Source: Nothophaeocryptopus gaeumannii
Taxonomy: Eukaryota; Ascomycota; Dothideomycetes; Mycosphaerellales; Mycosphaerellaceae
Length of the DNA stretch: 64,000 nucleotides
Reading direction: 5' to 3'
Assembly: GCA_031771865.1 (NCBI GenBank)
Contig: JASISA010000010.1
Coordinates: 434,001 to 498,000, forward strand
Each line of letters starts with the position of its first letter. Position 1 is the first letter of the stretch. This document shows positions 1-9,698 of this stretch, piece after piece. Made by a program: the position numbers and the translations under genes. The notes beneath the pieces are model-generated. The model was given only the letters and a program-made list of their open reading frames with translations. It was not told the DNA's origin and did no database searches.

Positions 1-511
1 CTCGCCCGGGGCAGCATCATCTGTGATCTCGCGTATTATCTCTGCTCCGGTTGGCGAAGGCGTGGAGTCGTCGCTACTGAAAACGGAGTTTGCGACCGTG
101 TGCGGAGTGAAGGAGCTAGATGGAGTCGTTGAAGGACCAGAGTTGTGAATGGATGCAGCGGGCGCCGACTGCATTGGGACTTCTGGGAAGAACAAGCCAG
201 GTACGAACGGGCGATTTGTGTAGTCGAGATATAATCCTGCCGAGTGCATCAGACTTTGCATCGAATGAGGGACTTCTGGGTGGTCTATCGAGCGCGTAGT
301 TGTGCATCTCATCAAGCTCCATATCTTTATACGCTTGCCATCCGCCAACCGTGTACATTGACTGCGGCGGCGGAACCTCAGGAAGGTCGTAAAACACGCG
401 CTCGAGCTGATCAGTAACTTCATTGAAGCCGGCGCGCGGCGAGTGGATTGTGAAGGCGTTTAGCCATTGGCTCTTCAAGTAGACGACCTGAGGGTGGTGG
501 CTAAAGGCCAT
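1..511 (-). CDS. Unidentified protein, 5' part only (runs off left edge)
   Basis: The reading frame opens with ATG at 511 (MAFSHHPQVVYLKS...) and reads well to about 260. The neighbouring frame then carries protein-like sequence (LYLDYTNRPFVPGLFFPEV..., then a Ser/Thr/Pro-rich stretch) to the window edge. The two frames can be joined in phase by a putative short intron of about 37 nt at roughly 247-283, bounded by GT and CAG with a CTGAT branch-like motif. That is very short even for a fungus, so a frame break is also possible. I recognise no domain. Translation start and N-terminal half are present; the rest lies outside the window. Function unknown. Confidence 0.45.
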
Positions 512-733
512 GGCTGTGGTGGTGATGTCTCTGTCAAGCTTTCGGGGGAGGGCGGTGATCTTGAGTGCGATGTTGTCGCTCTGGGATCTACGTTTGTGCC
601 TGCCTTGTGCGGAGCGGCGTCGGCAGCTCCCGCCCCAAACAAACAGTAGCGTTTGTAGTCCAGTTTACAATGCTTCTACCGCCAGTGACGTTATTTGTTT
701 GTCTTTCAAGTAGCGTATCTCATCCAATCAAAA

Positions 734-855
734 GGGATTGTGGTCCAATGGTAGGATACCATTCGGGGCAGTCGTCTGGCCAAAGAGCCTATAGGCTACT
801 GACCGCCAAAGAGCAGTGCCGAGTGGGGATACTGGTTCGAATTCGGTCAATTCCA
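734..855 (+). tRNA. tRNA-like Pol III gene with oversized anticodon region; isotype unassigned, may be a pseudogene
   Basis: Acceptor strands GGGATTG (734-740) and CAATTCC (848-854) pair over seven positions, with discriminator A855. The D arm pairs GTCC (743-746) with GGAT (754-757) around a loop containing GG. The T arm is ACTGG-TTCGAAT-TCGGT (831-847), giving a B box GGTTCGAAT. The anticodon stem can be CCATT (759-763) with AGTGG (822-826). A T5 Pol III stop follows at 859-863. The 58 nt between the anticodon-stem strands implies an intron of about 51 nt, but the base expected to be U33 is G, so no anticodon can be called safely. GGG or CGG (proline-like) would be the nearest reading. The insert holds a perfect 12-nt palindrome at 786-797. 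Either an intron-bearing tRNA with an atypical loop, or a decayed copy. Confidence 0.55.
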
Positions 856-858
856 TTC

Positions 859-863
859 TTTTT
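859..863 (+). terminator. Pol III T-tract terminator
   Basis: Five consecutive T residues begin four bases after the discriminator base of the tRNA-like gene, where a Pol III terminator is expected. This supports the locus having been a transcription unit. Confidence 0.5.
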
Positions 864-1496
864 GCCCACAAGATTCGTCTCCGTACATTTTCCAATTTGC
901 TGCCTCGCCTCCACTTTCACGTGCAGTGAGGTTTTGGCCTTAGACGTAGTTCCTTCGAGGTAGTAGTCCGGGTGAGAGATGCTGCCTCATCGGTTCCAGC
1001 CTTCTCCAAGATGATCATCTTGGCCCCTTTCCGTGTACGTTGCGATCCTTTACGTCAATTCAAGATGGGACTGCCGTCCAGCACTCGCGGACTCGCTGTG
1101 GATCTACTCAGGAGTCATATTGGCCCGTCAGCTGCCAGAAAGTTGATCACTGTTGATAATGCGCTAATCCTACAAGCTCTGGTCAAACGAAGGGGGAGTA
1201 AGCAAGGCCGATGTCTCCTTCCAGTCAAAAGGTCAATGTCGGCGCTGACATAGTGATTGTCGAGAGCTATGCTGGCGATGGTATGGAGAGAAGGAGGAGT
1301 GAGGTGGAAGCTGAGACGGGATCTGCAAAGTTTCGCTCGATTGGCTCGCCAAGACCTCGGTGGGTCCAAGACGAAAAAGGAATACGAGGTCGGATGACAG
1401 ACAACGCTCCATCATCCGAGAGCATTACAAGAGTCGTGGACCTTCGTCTCCCATCTCTATCACAATCATGACTGAGCTGCCAAGGGAAACAAAGCC
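864..1496. other. Intergenic, no gene seen
   Basis: Only short, overlapping, low-quality open frames on both strands. It presumably contains the promoter of the Zn2Cys6 regulator that starts at 1497. Confidence 0.5.
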
Positions 1497-2907
1497 ATGG
1501 CGAAAGCCGAACATGACCACGAAGGGCCCGGACTCCATGTCTTCTTATTGAACCCATCTGATACCGGACCTAGCCGGGTTACTAAGGAGTATGTCGTTCG
1601 CAAGACGCATCGCAAGTCTCGAGCAGGGTGTGCCTTTTGCAAGAGCAAGAGGGTCAAGTGCGATGAGAAGACGCCAAAGTGTTCCAGATGTGTCAGGAAC
1701 AAGGTTGAATGCCATTACGAAGGACGACGATCAGCCAGTGACCGAAGTGAGAGCGATTCGCCTTCAGGCAGCAGTGAAATGTCACTACACTTTCCAAATG
1801 GCGTGGAAGACATTATAGAGCCCCATCAGGTCCATGACATCTGTCCCGAATCCATTCGTCAAGAACCCTGTTGATCTACAGCTCCTCAGACACTACGAGA
1901 CGATGACAAGCAATGACCTCCTGATAGGACCAGAGCCAGATAACTATCGCAACCGCATGATACAGCTCGCTCAAAGCCGTACCTACCTTTTCCATGCCAT
2001 TCTAGCAGTCGCAGCTCTCCACCTCTACGAATCAGATGTTCAAGGCTTCAGAAACGCCAAGCTTAGCCATCTGTCTGCTGCTCTGGAGGACTTTCGGACT
2101 ACCATCAGCAAGCCAATATCCAGAGAGGACGCCGATGCAGTCATTCTCACCTCTCTCATGATCAATATTCAATACTTCACCTGGGTCGACTCTGACGATC
2201 CGAAGTCCTCCTGGGTCTTCTCTTCACATCCGCTCCGACTGACCTGGCTTTCCGTCCAACAAGGCATGAGCGCGCTTCTTGGACAGACCAGGCCGCACCA
2301 CTGTGATAGTGGCGCCTTGCAATACTTCTCAATCCGACGGAAGTCAAAGTATCAACCTCGAGAGCTACCGCAGGCCTTGTTCGACGTCTGTGGTGTTGCT
2401 GACGAGCGCGGTCCACCAGGCGTGCATCCCAATCCGTATCATGACCTGGTCCATGCACTTGCCTTGATGATGCCCTTGGAGCCTGGAATTAGATCTCTCA
2501 CCAGATACATCCACTTCTGTACCAGAGTCAGCGCGCCGTTCATTACTCTCGTAGAGAAGAATGATCATCGAGCCCTGCTCATCCTAGGATACTGGTTCGG
2601 CCTGATGAGCAGTGTTGGTGACATGTGGTGGTGTCGGCAGCGGGTCAGAAGAGATTGTCTGGCGATATGCATGCTGCTCGATCTTAATGCAGACGAAGCT
2701 ATTCGGGAGCTTCTTGCGTTTCCTGCGAGCACCTGCGGGTACATTCTGGGCAGTAGAGCGAAAGAGGCGGAGGCAATCAGAAAGACACTGGCTGCTCGTG
2801 AGATGGATTTGCGGCACACTCCTAGCATGCCGACACATGTGGCTGTCTATTTTTTGAGGCGAATGAGCATTGTAGTGCCAGGACTGTTGTTCAGAAATGC
2901 CTGCTAG
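1497..2907 (+). CDS. Zn2Cys6 fungal transcription factor with fungal-specific regulatory region
   Basis: Predicted nuclear DNA-binding regulator. The first block, from ATG 1497, carries a complete binuclear zinc cluster: CAFC, six residues, C, six residues, CSRC, six residues, C. It sits near residues 40-75 and is preceded by a basic HRKSRAG stretch, with an Ser/Asp/Glu-rich linker after it. The second block is in another frame, from about 1830 to the stop at 2907. It begins NPVDLQLLRHYET and contains SRTYLFHAILAVAALHLYE, typical of the sterol-uptake-control (Upc2-like) class of fungal regulators. The frames must be joined between about 1747 and 1830. A GT at 1781 with AG at 1820 or 1829 is in phase, but the donor is weak and I cannot fix the intron. 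Target genes are not evident. Confidence 0.75.
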
Positions 2908-2939
2908 GCACGATCAGGCACCAATAAGCCGACTTTCAC

Positions 2940-3668
2940 ATGCTGCATTTTAGGTTCCTTGGCATGGCGCCACTGGCCAGTGCCCGACAAACGCGTCTTC
3001 GCATTTCGCTTCCGAAGCTATTCCGGCCTGGCTTCTTCGCCAAAACATCTGCTGTGGACCAGGTCGCGCATCACATCTCCCACATTGCACATCCGGCCCG
3101 CCACGATCACTATGGCACACAGGTTGACAAGCTCTGGATCGGGGCGCTCTGCCTTGCCGCCACTGTCATCTGAGCAGTTCTGCAATGTACTTTGGGACGA
3201 TGAACATGACAACTTACCCGAATGCCACTACTGCAACCTTCAATATGGCCACATCCAGCTCGAGCAACCGGTGGGCTTTCACAGCCTTGGTCTCGAGGAC
3301 TACATGACGATGGCAGAATCGCGTGGCATCGATCCGCCGTGCATTTATCTTCCTGGCACGTACGCTCTGAATGAGACCGCATACTACTCGTCTATGATCA
3401 CAAAAGGCCGAATCTTGACCGAGTATCTCTGTATCCCTACGGGCAGTCCCACTTCCAGCCTAGCAGGAGCTACACCCACCACGACTGCGGCCACGACCAG
3501 GCAGGTGGGTATACGTCTGACGGCAGAAACTCGATAGCGGCGTCTCCAGACTATGCGGTTTTGATTTTGGAGATCTCCTCCATCCTCATCTTCTGTATGC
3601 TTGGAAATTTTTGTAATAACTTCAAGCACCGAGGGGCAATCCATCGCAAGACGGAAGGCGGCTCATGA
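2940..3668 (+). pseudogene. Diverged, probably degenerate tandem copy of the small secreted protein at 4003-4305
   Basis: Several blocks match the 3840-4305 locus in the same order. These are the upstream TTTCACATGCTG and GACAAACG...CTTCGCA motifs, the bases around the start ATG (3112 here, 4003 there), a signal-peptide-like stretch, and a C-terminal hydrophobic segment (DYAVLILEISSILIFCML). The signal-peptide-like frame (LWIGALCLAATVI) is out of phase with the ATG by an extra 8 nt and then meets a stop at about 3171. An alternative model, 3112-3422 joined to 3527-3668 over an in-phase intron, gives 150 residues without a convincing signal peptide. I favour a decaying paralogue, but an expressed gene cannot be excluded. 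Confidence 0.4.
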
Positions 3669-4002
3669 TGGCGTGGGCATTACAGACACCAGCGAGCTCC
3701 CAAGACGCTCAGTGGTTCAGAACGAGTTGCGTACTTCTTGGTGCCCAACTTTAGATTAGATCATTAAGGAATTGAAGATTTTTTTGCATGCCGTGGAGCC
3801 TTGATCATCTCCATGCACACAATCAGGTATCAGCCGGCGACACGGTAATCTTTCACATGCTGGGTTTAAGTTTTCTTGGCCTTGCTCCAGATGTTCGTGC
3901 GTGACAAACGGGGCTTCGCACTTCGCCCTCGACATTACAACCTCCAGCAAAGCTCTGCAGAAGTTTCGCACATCGCATGAACATCCCGTTGTCACTATCA
4001 GC

Positions 4003-4305
4003 ATGGCGAAGTCCCTCTTACTCGCAGCCTTGTGCGTCACCGGCACGTTCGCTAGCGGCTTCCCGTCCCCGCAAGAATCGTCCGACAACTGGGAGTTGAC
4101 GGTCCTTACCAATATCAACGGAGTTCCGAGCTCCACTTTCACTTCAGGAACGGCAAGATTCACTCAACATCCTGCAGCTACTGGCCCACTACGTACAAAT
4201 CAATTCGACGAAGCAGCTTCGAGCGCGTCGTCTCGCGACAGTGTGCACTTCGCTCTCTGGATATTCGCGTTCTTCGGCTTTATTCTGTTGGAATTCTTGG
4301 TTTAG
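4003..4305 (+). CDS. Small secreted protein, probably GPI-anchored
   Basis: A 100-residue product. It starts MAKSLLLAALCVTGTFA, a clear signal peptide, followed by a Ser/Thr/Asn-rich mature part with no Cys. It ends in a hydrophobic tail (HFALWIFAFFGFILLEFLV) after Ser/Ala residues, as in GPI-attachment signals; a C-terminal membrane anchor is the alternative. ATG 4003 was chosen because the open frame upstream (from 3901) would bury the signal peptide. No domain is recognised. It lies about 350 bases downstream of a degenerate relative. Likely a cell-wall or surface protein; function unknown. Confidence 0.6.
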   Translation: MAKSLLLAALCVTGTFASGFPSPQESSDNWELTVLTNINGVPSSTFTSGTARFTQHPAATGPLRTNQFDEAASSASSRDSVHFALWIFAFFGFILLEFLV

Positions 4306-4556
4306 AGGCTTCGGGCAACAAGTAGGCGTTTTGCGGGGGAAGAGGCGCCTTGTGATGGGAGAGGCATTTGCAGGAATCAAGACATCGATACCTTACGGGA
4401 CGCGCATGTTGATTGAGAGCGCACGCATGGTGCCTCTCTGACGGGGCAATGCAGTGATTGAGTACCAGCAATTGGACACCAGTAATTGAAAGCCAGAAGC
4501 GTCCTTCGCACGCTCTGCTTCTTCCACGACAAGCCCTGTTCATTCTCCCTCAATCT

Positions 4557-5168
4557 TCAATACCCCGTACAAAGTCCATAAAACCCCTCCATCAACTCTC
4601 CAATACTCTGCCCATCCCATTGTGTCCCCTTTCTCGCCTCCACCAACTCCCGAAAAGCCACTCTTAATTCCTCAGCCGTACTCACAACCCCACCATACAT
4701 CGACCCATCAGCAGCATAATCCCCTTCTTTCTGCTTCACATCCATTCTCCCTTCCCTCAAATCCAACTCCACCCTCATCCACCGTCTGCTCACCATATGT
4801 CCAAACGGAACCCTCGTCCATCCACAGAACGCCAGTCTCCGAAGATGTCGGATGTTGGAGTCGCCTGTTGCAGAAAGCCAGGCTCGAGCTGTATTTAGAT
4901 CTTCGATGTGGTCCAACTGGGCTGTGAATATGTTTGAGGAGAAGAAGGTTGGGAGGGATTCCGAGCGGAGTTGCCTGTTGATGTTGCAGATTGGTGGTGG
5001 ACAGGCTGATATTTCGTTTTTGTGGCAGGTGAAGTTTGGGAGCATTGTTGTTGTGTTTTCAGGTTTGAGGATGAGATATTCTAGGATTTGGTCGCGGAGT
5101 TCTTGAGGGAGTGTCAGGAGATTGGGTTTTGGTTGTTGTTGCTTTGAATGGATCGGTATGTTGGCCAT
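4557..5168 (-). CDS. F-box-like (2EXR-type) protein
   Basis: A 203-residue product starting MANIPIHSKQQQPKPN, followed at once by LLTLPQELRDQILEYLI. That is the LPxELRxxIxxxx motif seen at the N-terminus of many fungal F-box-like or 2EXR proteins. The middle (NINRQLRSESLPTFFSSNIF) matches the usual 'rQlr.E..p.fy..N.F' block. The frame is open further upstream, but that part does not look like protein and overlaps the promoter, so 5168 is preferred. It stands head-to-head with eIF3k, 261 bases apart. Such proteins may act as SCF substrate adaptors; the substrate is unknown. Confidence 0.7.
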   Translation of the reverse strand: MANIPIHSKQQQPKPNLLTLPQELRDQILEYLILKPENTTTMLPNFTCHKNEISACPPPICNINRQLRSESLPTFFSSNIFTAQLDHIEDLNTARAWLSATGDSNIRHLRRLAFCGWTRVPFGHMVSRRWMRVELDLREGRMDVKQKEGDYAADGSMYGGVVSTAEELRVAFRELVEARKGTQWDGQSIGELMEGFYGLCTGY

Positions 5169-5429
5169 AGAGACGTTTTGTTGGTGAGAAGGCAGAAAGG
5201 CTTCGTAGATCTTTCTGCTCGATAGCTTTGGTATTCTCCAAGATGCCGCCAAAGGTGTCGGAGATTTTGAGGAAGGTCGTTGTTGTTGCTGGCATGTGCT
5301 GAAGTGAAGGCCCCGCAATGATTGCCAAAAGTCATTGTTTCGACTACGATTTCCGGCTAGACACAGAATTTCGAGGACGGCTTTGAACTTCACAGCGACA
5401 ACTACCTCTGCACGACACACACCACAATC

Positions 5430-6358
5430 ATGGGTTTCGCATTCGACGAGTGCCCCGAGCGGCCAGAGAATATCGATTCCATTTTGAACGGCCTCGATCG
5501 CTACAATCCCGAGACGACATCGATCTTCCAGGAATATGTGGCCGGTCAGTGCGAAGACCAGAGGTACGACTGCTATGCGAATCTGGCGCTGCTGAAATTG
5601 TGAGTCTGCACCCTCACCCACACTTATGTGCAGAGGACTACATGATGAATTAACCGTAAAACGTTTCCTATTACCCGAGATCCAAAGGGTCAATGAAGCG
5701 CATGTATATTAGCTCTATCTGAACAACAAGCCTCTCTACCTACTTTGCAACAAGGACGCTGCAACACTTCAAATCCGGCCATGCTAACACGAAAGATGTC
5801 TACAGATACCAATTCAACCCACACCTCACCCGTGACGAAACAACAACCAACATACTCGTCAAGACCCTCACAGTCTTCCCTTCTCCCGACTTCAACCTCG
5901 CCCTCGGCCTCCTCCCACCCTACGTCCTGCAAAAGACCTCCGCCCCGCCCACACAGGGAACCCTCACAGAAGCGGTCCAACACCTCTCAACCCTCCACAC
6001 TCAACTCGTCAACGCACAATACGCCCAATTCTGGGAGACGCTAGACTCTGATGACCTCTACGCCGATCTCACAGCAGACGTAGTGGGATTTGAGGATACG
6101 ATGAGGATTCGGATCGCGGTTGTGGTGTCGCAGTGTATGCAAGAGGTGCAGAGGAATGTGCTTGAGGGGTGGTTGAATGTGTCAGGAGCGAAGTTTGATC
6201 ACTTCATCAAGGAGGTGTGCGGATGGACCATTGAAGGTAACACGGTCAAGGTGCCTTTGAACAAGGAGAATGAGGCGCGGTCGGTGGTGCAGAGGGAGAC
6301 GGTCAAGTTCGACCAGTTTGGACGGATGATTAAGAGGGCGTATGAGCAGCCTGCGTAG
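5430..6358 (+). CDS. Eukaryotic translation initiation factor 3 subunit K
   Basis: Two exons, 5430-5599 and 5806-6358, give 240 residues, the normal eIF3k length. The intron of 206 nt has donor GTGAGT, branch GCTAACAC and acceptor CTACAG, and the join reads LALLKLYQFNPH, a hallmark of the family. Other conserved blocks are ILNGLDRYNPET near the N-terminus, TTNILVKTLTVFPSPDF, AQYAQFWETLDSDDLYADL, and the C-terminal KVPLNKENEARSVV in the winged-helix part. It is a cytoplasmic, non-core eIF3 subunit. The intron is longer than the 50-60 nt usual elsewhere in this window. Confidence 0.95.
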
Positions 6359-6622
6359 ACGCACACTCTTTCCTGACGTTGAGGAAGATCGGAAGAGGGG
6401 CTTTTTGCTGCATGACGAACGAGCATGGAATGGACACTACTGGGCGCAGGAAGCGAAGGCGTTAAACGGTGGGAAAGCGGCTTGTAGCACGCGAATGGCT
6501 GACATGAAGATGAGTTCATGGGATCATGTCCGCTCTGTGTCATTAGAGCTATGCCCAAAGAATTGACACGAGCCGGCTGCTTTATGCATGCTAGCTGAAT
6601 CATATGCATCGTCTGTATTGCT

Positions 6623-7903
6623 TCACTTCTTGCCCGTCAATTCCTCCCACTGCACCCCAATCCACTCTTCCACATATCCCACATCTCCCGCCTTCTTGCC
6701 TCGCTCCTGACAGTCCTTACTACACACACCTAGAAGGACGGTACCCCAATCCATCCCATCAATCGACATCTCCTCTGCCTCCAGCTCGGTAATCGCGTGC
6801 GGCGTCAATTGCACCTCAAACATCCTCTCTGCTCCACAGTTCGTACACCGCGGTATCTTCCCAGTGCTGTTCGTCTTGACTTTTTGATTCTCCTTCCCTG
6901 GGTCCAGCATCTTACCCACTGCATCCGACTTGGAATACAGCAGCGGTTGTCCAGCATACTCATATCTCAGAATCTGCTCCGGGTTCTGAGAAAGGCGATC
7001 CGCGAACTTTTGAAACGTCTTATCCATGCTGCTTTCAAAAAGTGTTTTGTCATCGGCGCTGTTGGACGAGCCCTCTCCTGCATCTCGGTCTACTCGGACA
7101 TTCTGAGGGGCTTCGGCGGGCTCGGGGTCGATGTATTCTTTGTCGGCGTCGATGTAGTAAGTTGGGTATGGCAAGGGGAACGCGGATTGCTCTGGCCAGA
7201 GCTCTTGGGCTACAGCAGGTGCTGGGTTTGAGGTGGGTTCGGGAGATGCGATGCGGGCTTTCTCGGCGAAGGTCTGTGGGAGGGTGTCGGCCTGGAAGGG
7301 CTCCGGCTTTTGAGGAGGCTTCGCTGCTAGAGATGAGGCTGACGCGAATGGATTTGCTGGCGCTGTGCCGTTTGCGGAGGGTGCGGCGAATGGGTTGGGG
7401 TTGCTGCTGGCTGTAGACTTGACGCCGAAGAGGGTCTCGCCTAGGTTTGTAGGCTTCTGCTGGGTAGGCTCTGCGTCTGGCACCTTTGCCGCACCTGCTG
7501 CTGTACTCGAGCTGTGAACTGCACTCTGGCGTGTTGCTCTGAACCCTCTCACACTCCCACCTTTTCTCCGACAAGCCCTTCTTCGGCAAGCCCAAATGTA
7601 AAGCTTCCTCTCATGTCCAGGAAATCGATCGGGCAGGTCGCCATGGAGCTGCAGAAGCAGACTCATGAGACCATTGCATACTTTGCATTTGGCCAAAGTG
7701 CCTGAGGGTGTAGTTTTCTGGTCGATCCATATCTACTCCAACTCTTAGCCAAGCTCTACTTTTGCGACGCAGATCGGTGTGCGTACCGGATGACCGCCGA
7801 GCTGTGAGAAGTCATCGCCGGTGGGGTCTTTGGAAGCATAGCCTAGGAGGACGTTGGTCTCGATATTCTCGGCTCCTGAGGAGTCGGAGTCGTAGTCTGC
7901 CAT
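6623..7903 (-). CDS. PDCD2/Tsr4-family ribosome biogenesis protein
   Basis: Two exons on the minus strand, 7903-7787 and 7732-6623, separated by a 54-nt intron, give 408 residues. Exon 1 reads MADYDSDSSGAENIETNVLL then GYASKDP. After the splice come the Cys-containing LAKCKVCNGLMSLLLQLHG and PGHERKLYIWACRRRACRRK blocks of the PDCD2 N-terminal domain. The C-terminal PDCD2_C domain carries IPRCTNCGAERMFEVQLTP and WGTVLLGVCSKDC with its paired cysteines. In yeast the family member Tsr4 is a dedicated chaperone of ribosomal protein uS5 and is needed for 20S pre-rRNA processing. The middle is a low-complexity Pro/Ala/Ser linker. ATG 7903 is preferred to an in-frame ATG at 7930. Confidence 0.92.
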
Positions 7904-8624
7904 TGTGGTGGTAATTTGAGCCTGGTCCAAAATTCTCGAAAGATGACGTGCATGTGAAGAGTCTCAAAAGCGCGCTAGCAGGGCTCTAGCGAAAGTCTAA
8001 ACCGCGACTTCATCTCGCGGCTGCTCTCACGCTTCCTCTTGACCAGCAACGTACTTTCTCATCGACCGTTCCTCGTGACATTGAGATTTCGAACACCGAA
8101 TGCTAGCGCAGAGTTCCCAGTACTGACACCCAGACGCGGCGATGTGAGTGTCTCTGCTTCAGCATACTAATGGCCTGGGGACCGACTGTCAATCTGCAGT
8201 ACTGACGCCGATGCGCTTCGTAAGAGATGAGCACCAAAGCTCGCGTAGAGCGCGGATCTGAAGCTTCTATTGAGGTTGCGTAGATTACAGAGGCTCCTGG
8301 TCGAGATTGAACAAGCGGTGACTGTAGTCTTGGCGTCAATCATTCCATCTGGGGTCATTTCGAAACTACTGATTGGGGCTAGAGCAAGCTTCAACTTCAT
8401 CGTCAAGCGCTGAATGTCCCGCAAAGGGCCTTTCCGTCTGATCCCAGCGCCGTATTTAGAGCATAGAGACTACGCCGACTCTCTGCAAGCTTGCTCACTC
8501 TACTAATCCGCAGAATCCCCCTTCTCTCCTTCTACGACAACCCTGCACTGCGATCAAGAAACAGTTCGGTAAGCCGCGCGCAAAGATGCGGATACGAGAG
8601 TCACTAACACGCGTTACAGGAGCC
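7904..8624. other. Intergenic with a probable 5'-UTR intron at 8569-8619
   Basis: No coding region is convincing. Just before ATG 8625 there is a well-formed 51-nt intron signal: donor GTAAGC at 8569, branch CTAAC near 8604, acceptor TTACAG ending at 8619. This suggests a transcribed leader for the F-box-like gene downstream. Confidence 0.5.
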
Positions 8625-9343
8625 ATGGCCGCCAACGCCGCGCAGAGAGTCTTCAACATTACCGAGCTGCTTGAGAACATCCTCATCTACTTCAACATCA
8701 CCCAGCTGTGTGCTGTCCGCCGAGTCCAAAAGAGCTTCAACGATACTATCGATGGCTCGAGCACGCTGCGCAAAAGGATACCCCTCGAACCTGAGCCCGC
8801 GAGCGAGTTCCTTGTGCTCAAAGAAGTTCCGTTCAACAACTTCCGCAACATCTACTGCCACTTCATCGCTCTAAGCTCTGACGACCTGCCCGAACTGAGC
8901 ATGGTGATCACGCGCTGCACCCTACACTGAACGACTTATCCGTTCGCATCTTCCCAGGCGATCTCATGAGGACTGAAAAGATGCCCATGTACATCACCAT
9001 CGACAAGATCCAGACCTTCCTCGCGAAGTACGAACGTTCAGGCCTTGCCGGGCATCTGATCACTCAGCCTCCATGCACCTGGATTCGCATCATCAATCAG
9101 ACGCCCTCAGGTGATCAAAGCAAGCCCGAGTGCTTCGACTCCCACTTGGATGTCCAGCGCCGTTTCACTTCTGGTGATCTCTGCCGCGCCATTCGACACT
9201 TTTGTGAGGCGCGTAACATCGGATGTTCGGTTGTCACCCTGCAAGCCCAGTTCGCGGGCGGAGTGCTCGAGTCGAGCCGCGATGTGGCAACAGCGAGACG
9301 CAATGTGGAACGAGTTCCGGTGTCAGTGAAGAAGACACTCTGA
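8625..9343 (+). pseudogene. F-box-like protein gene with a frame break
   Basis: ATG 8625 follows a probable 5'-UTR intron. The first block reads RVFNITELLENILIYF and QLCAVRRVQKSFNDTIDGS, an F-box-like N-terminus found in Dothideomycete F-box proteins, and stops at 8930. A second frame is open from before 8900 to 9343. It reads ALHPTLNDLSVRIFPGD and later LITQPPCTWIRI, the usual TQPPC block of the same family. I found no intron with matching phases between them; the GT at about 8901 paired with AG near 8954 is out of phase. It may be a one- or two-base frameshift, making this a pseudogene, or an intron I failed to recognise. About 230 residues in total if joined. Confidence 0.5.
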
Positions 9344-9698
9344 AGACTGGCATGATGCACGCAGGGAAGGGACATGATGAGTGATTGGGTCAAGATTGTC
9401 ATCGTGAGATGGCATGAATACCTCGCAATCATTGCGCAAAATAAAGCGTTTAAGGCACAGGCGGAGCAGGGTAGACCCTTCTGGTGATCGGAATACGATT
9501 CTGTCTATATGCTCTGCCTCTGCGATCTGCAGTCAAACGACTAGTCAGAAAGTAGAATGCGTGTATGTGCCGAACTTCAAAAGACAAACGAGGAATCTCA
9601 CGACTTCTTGCTGGTTCTCGGAGTGCGTCTTGACTTTCTTTCAAACTTTCCATTGCCACGGTATTCTCATCCCACGAAGTAGGCTGTCATCATTTCGC
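9344..9698. other. Intergenic, nothing recognised
   Basis: Between the tail of the frame-broken F-box-like gene and the 3' end of the flavoprotein gene on the opposite strand; probably 3' UTRs. Confidence 0.4.

Noticed and set aside
972..1557. Overlapping short frames on both strands
   Set aside because: No protein-like composition, splice signals or recognisable motif; they shadow each other.
7050..7595. 181-codon minus-strand frame
   Set aside because: It is the out-of-frame shadow of the Tsr4-family gene's low-complexity linker.
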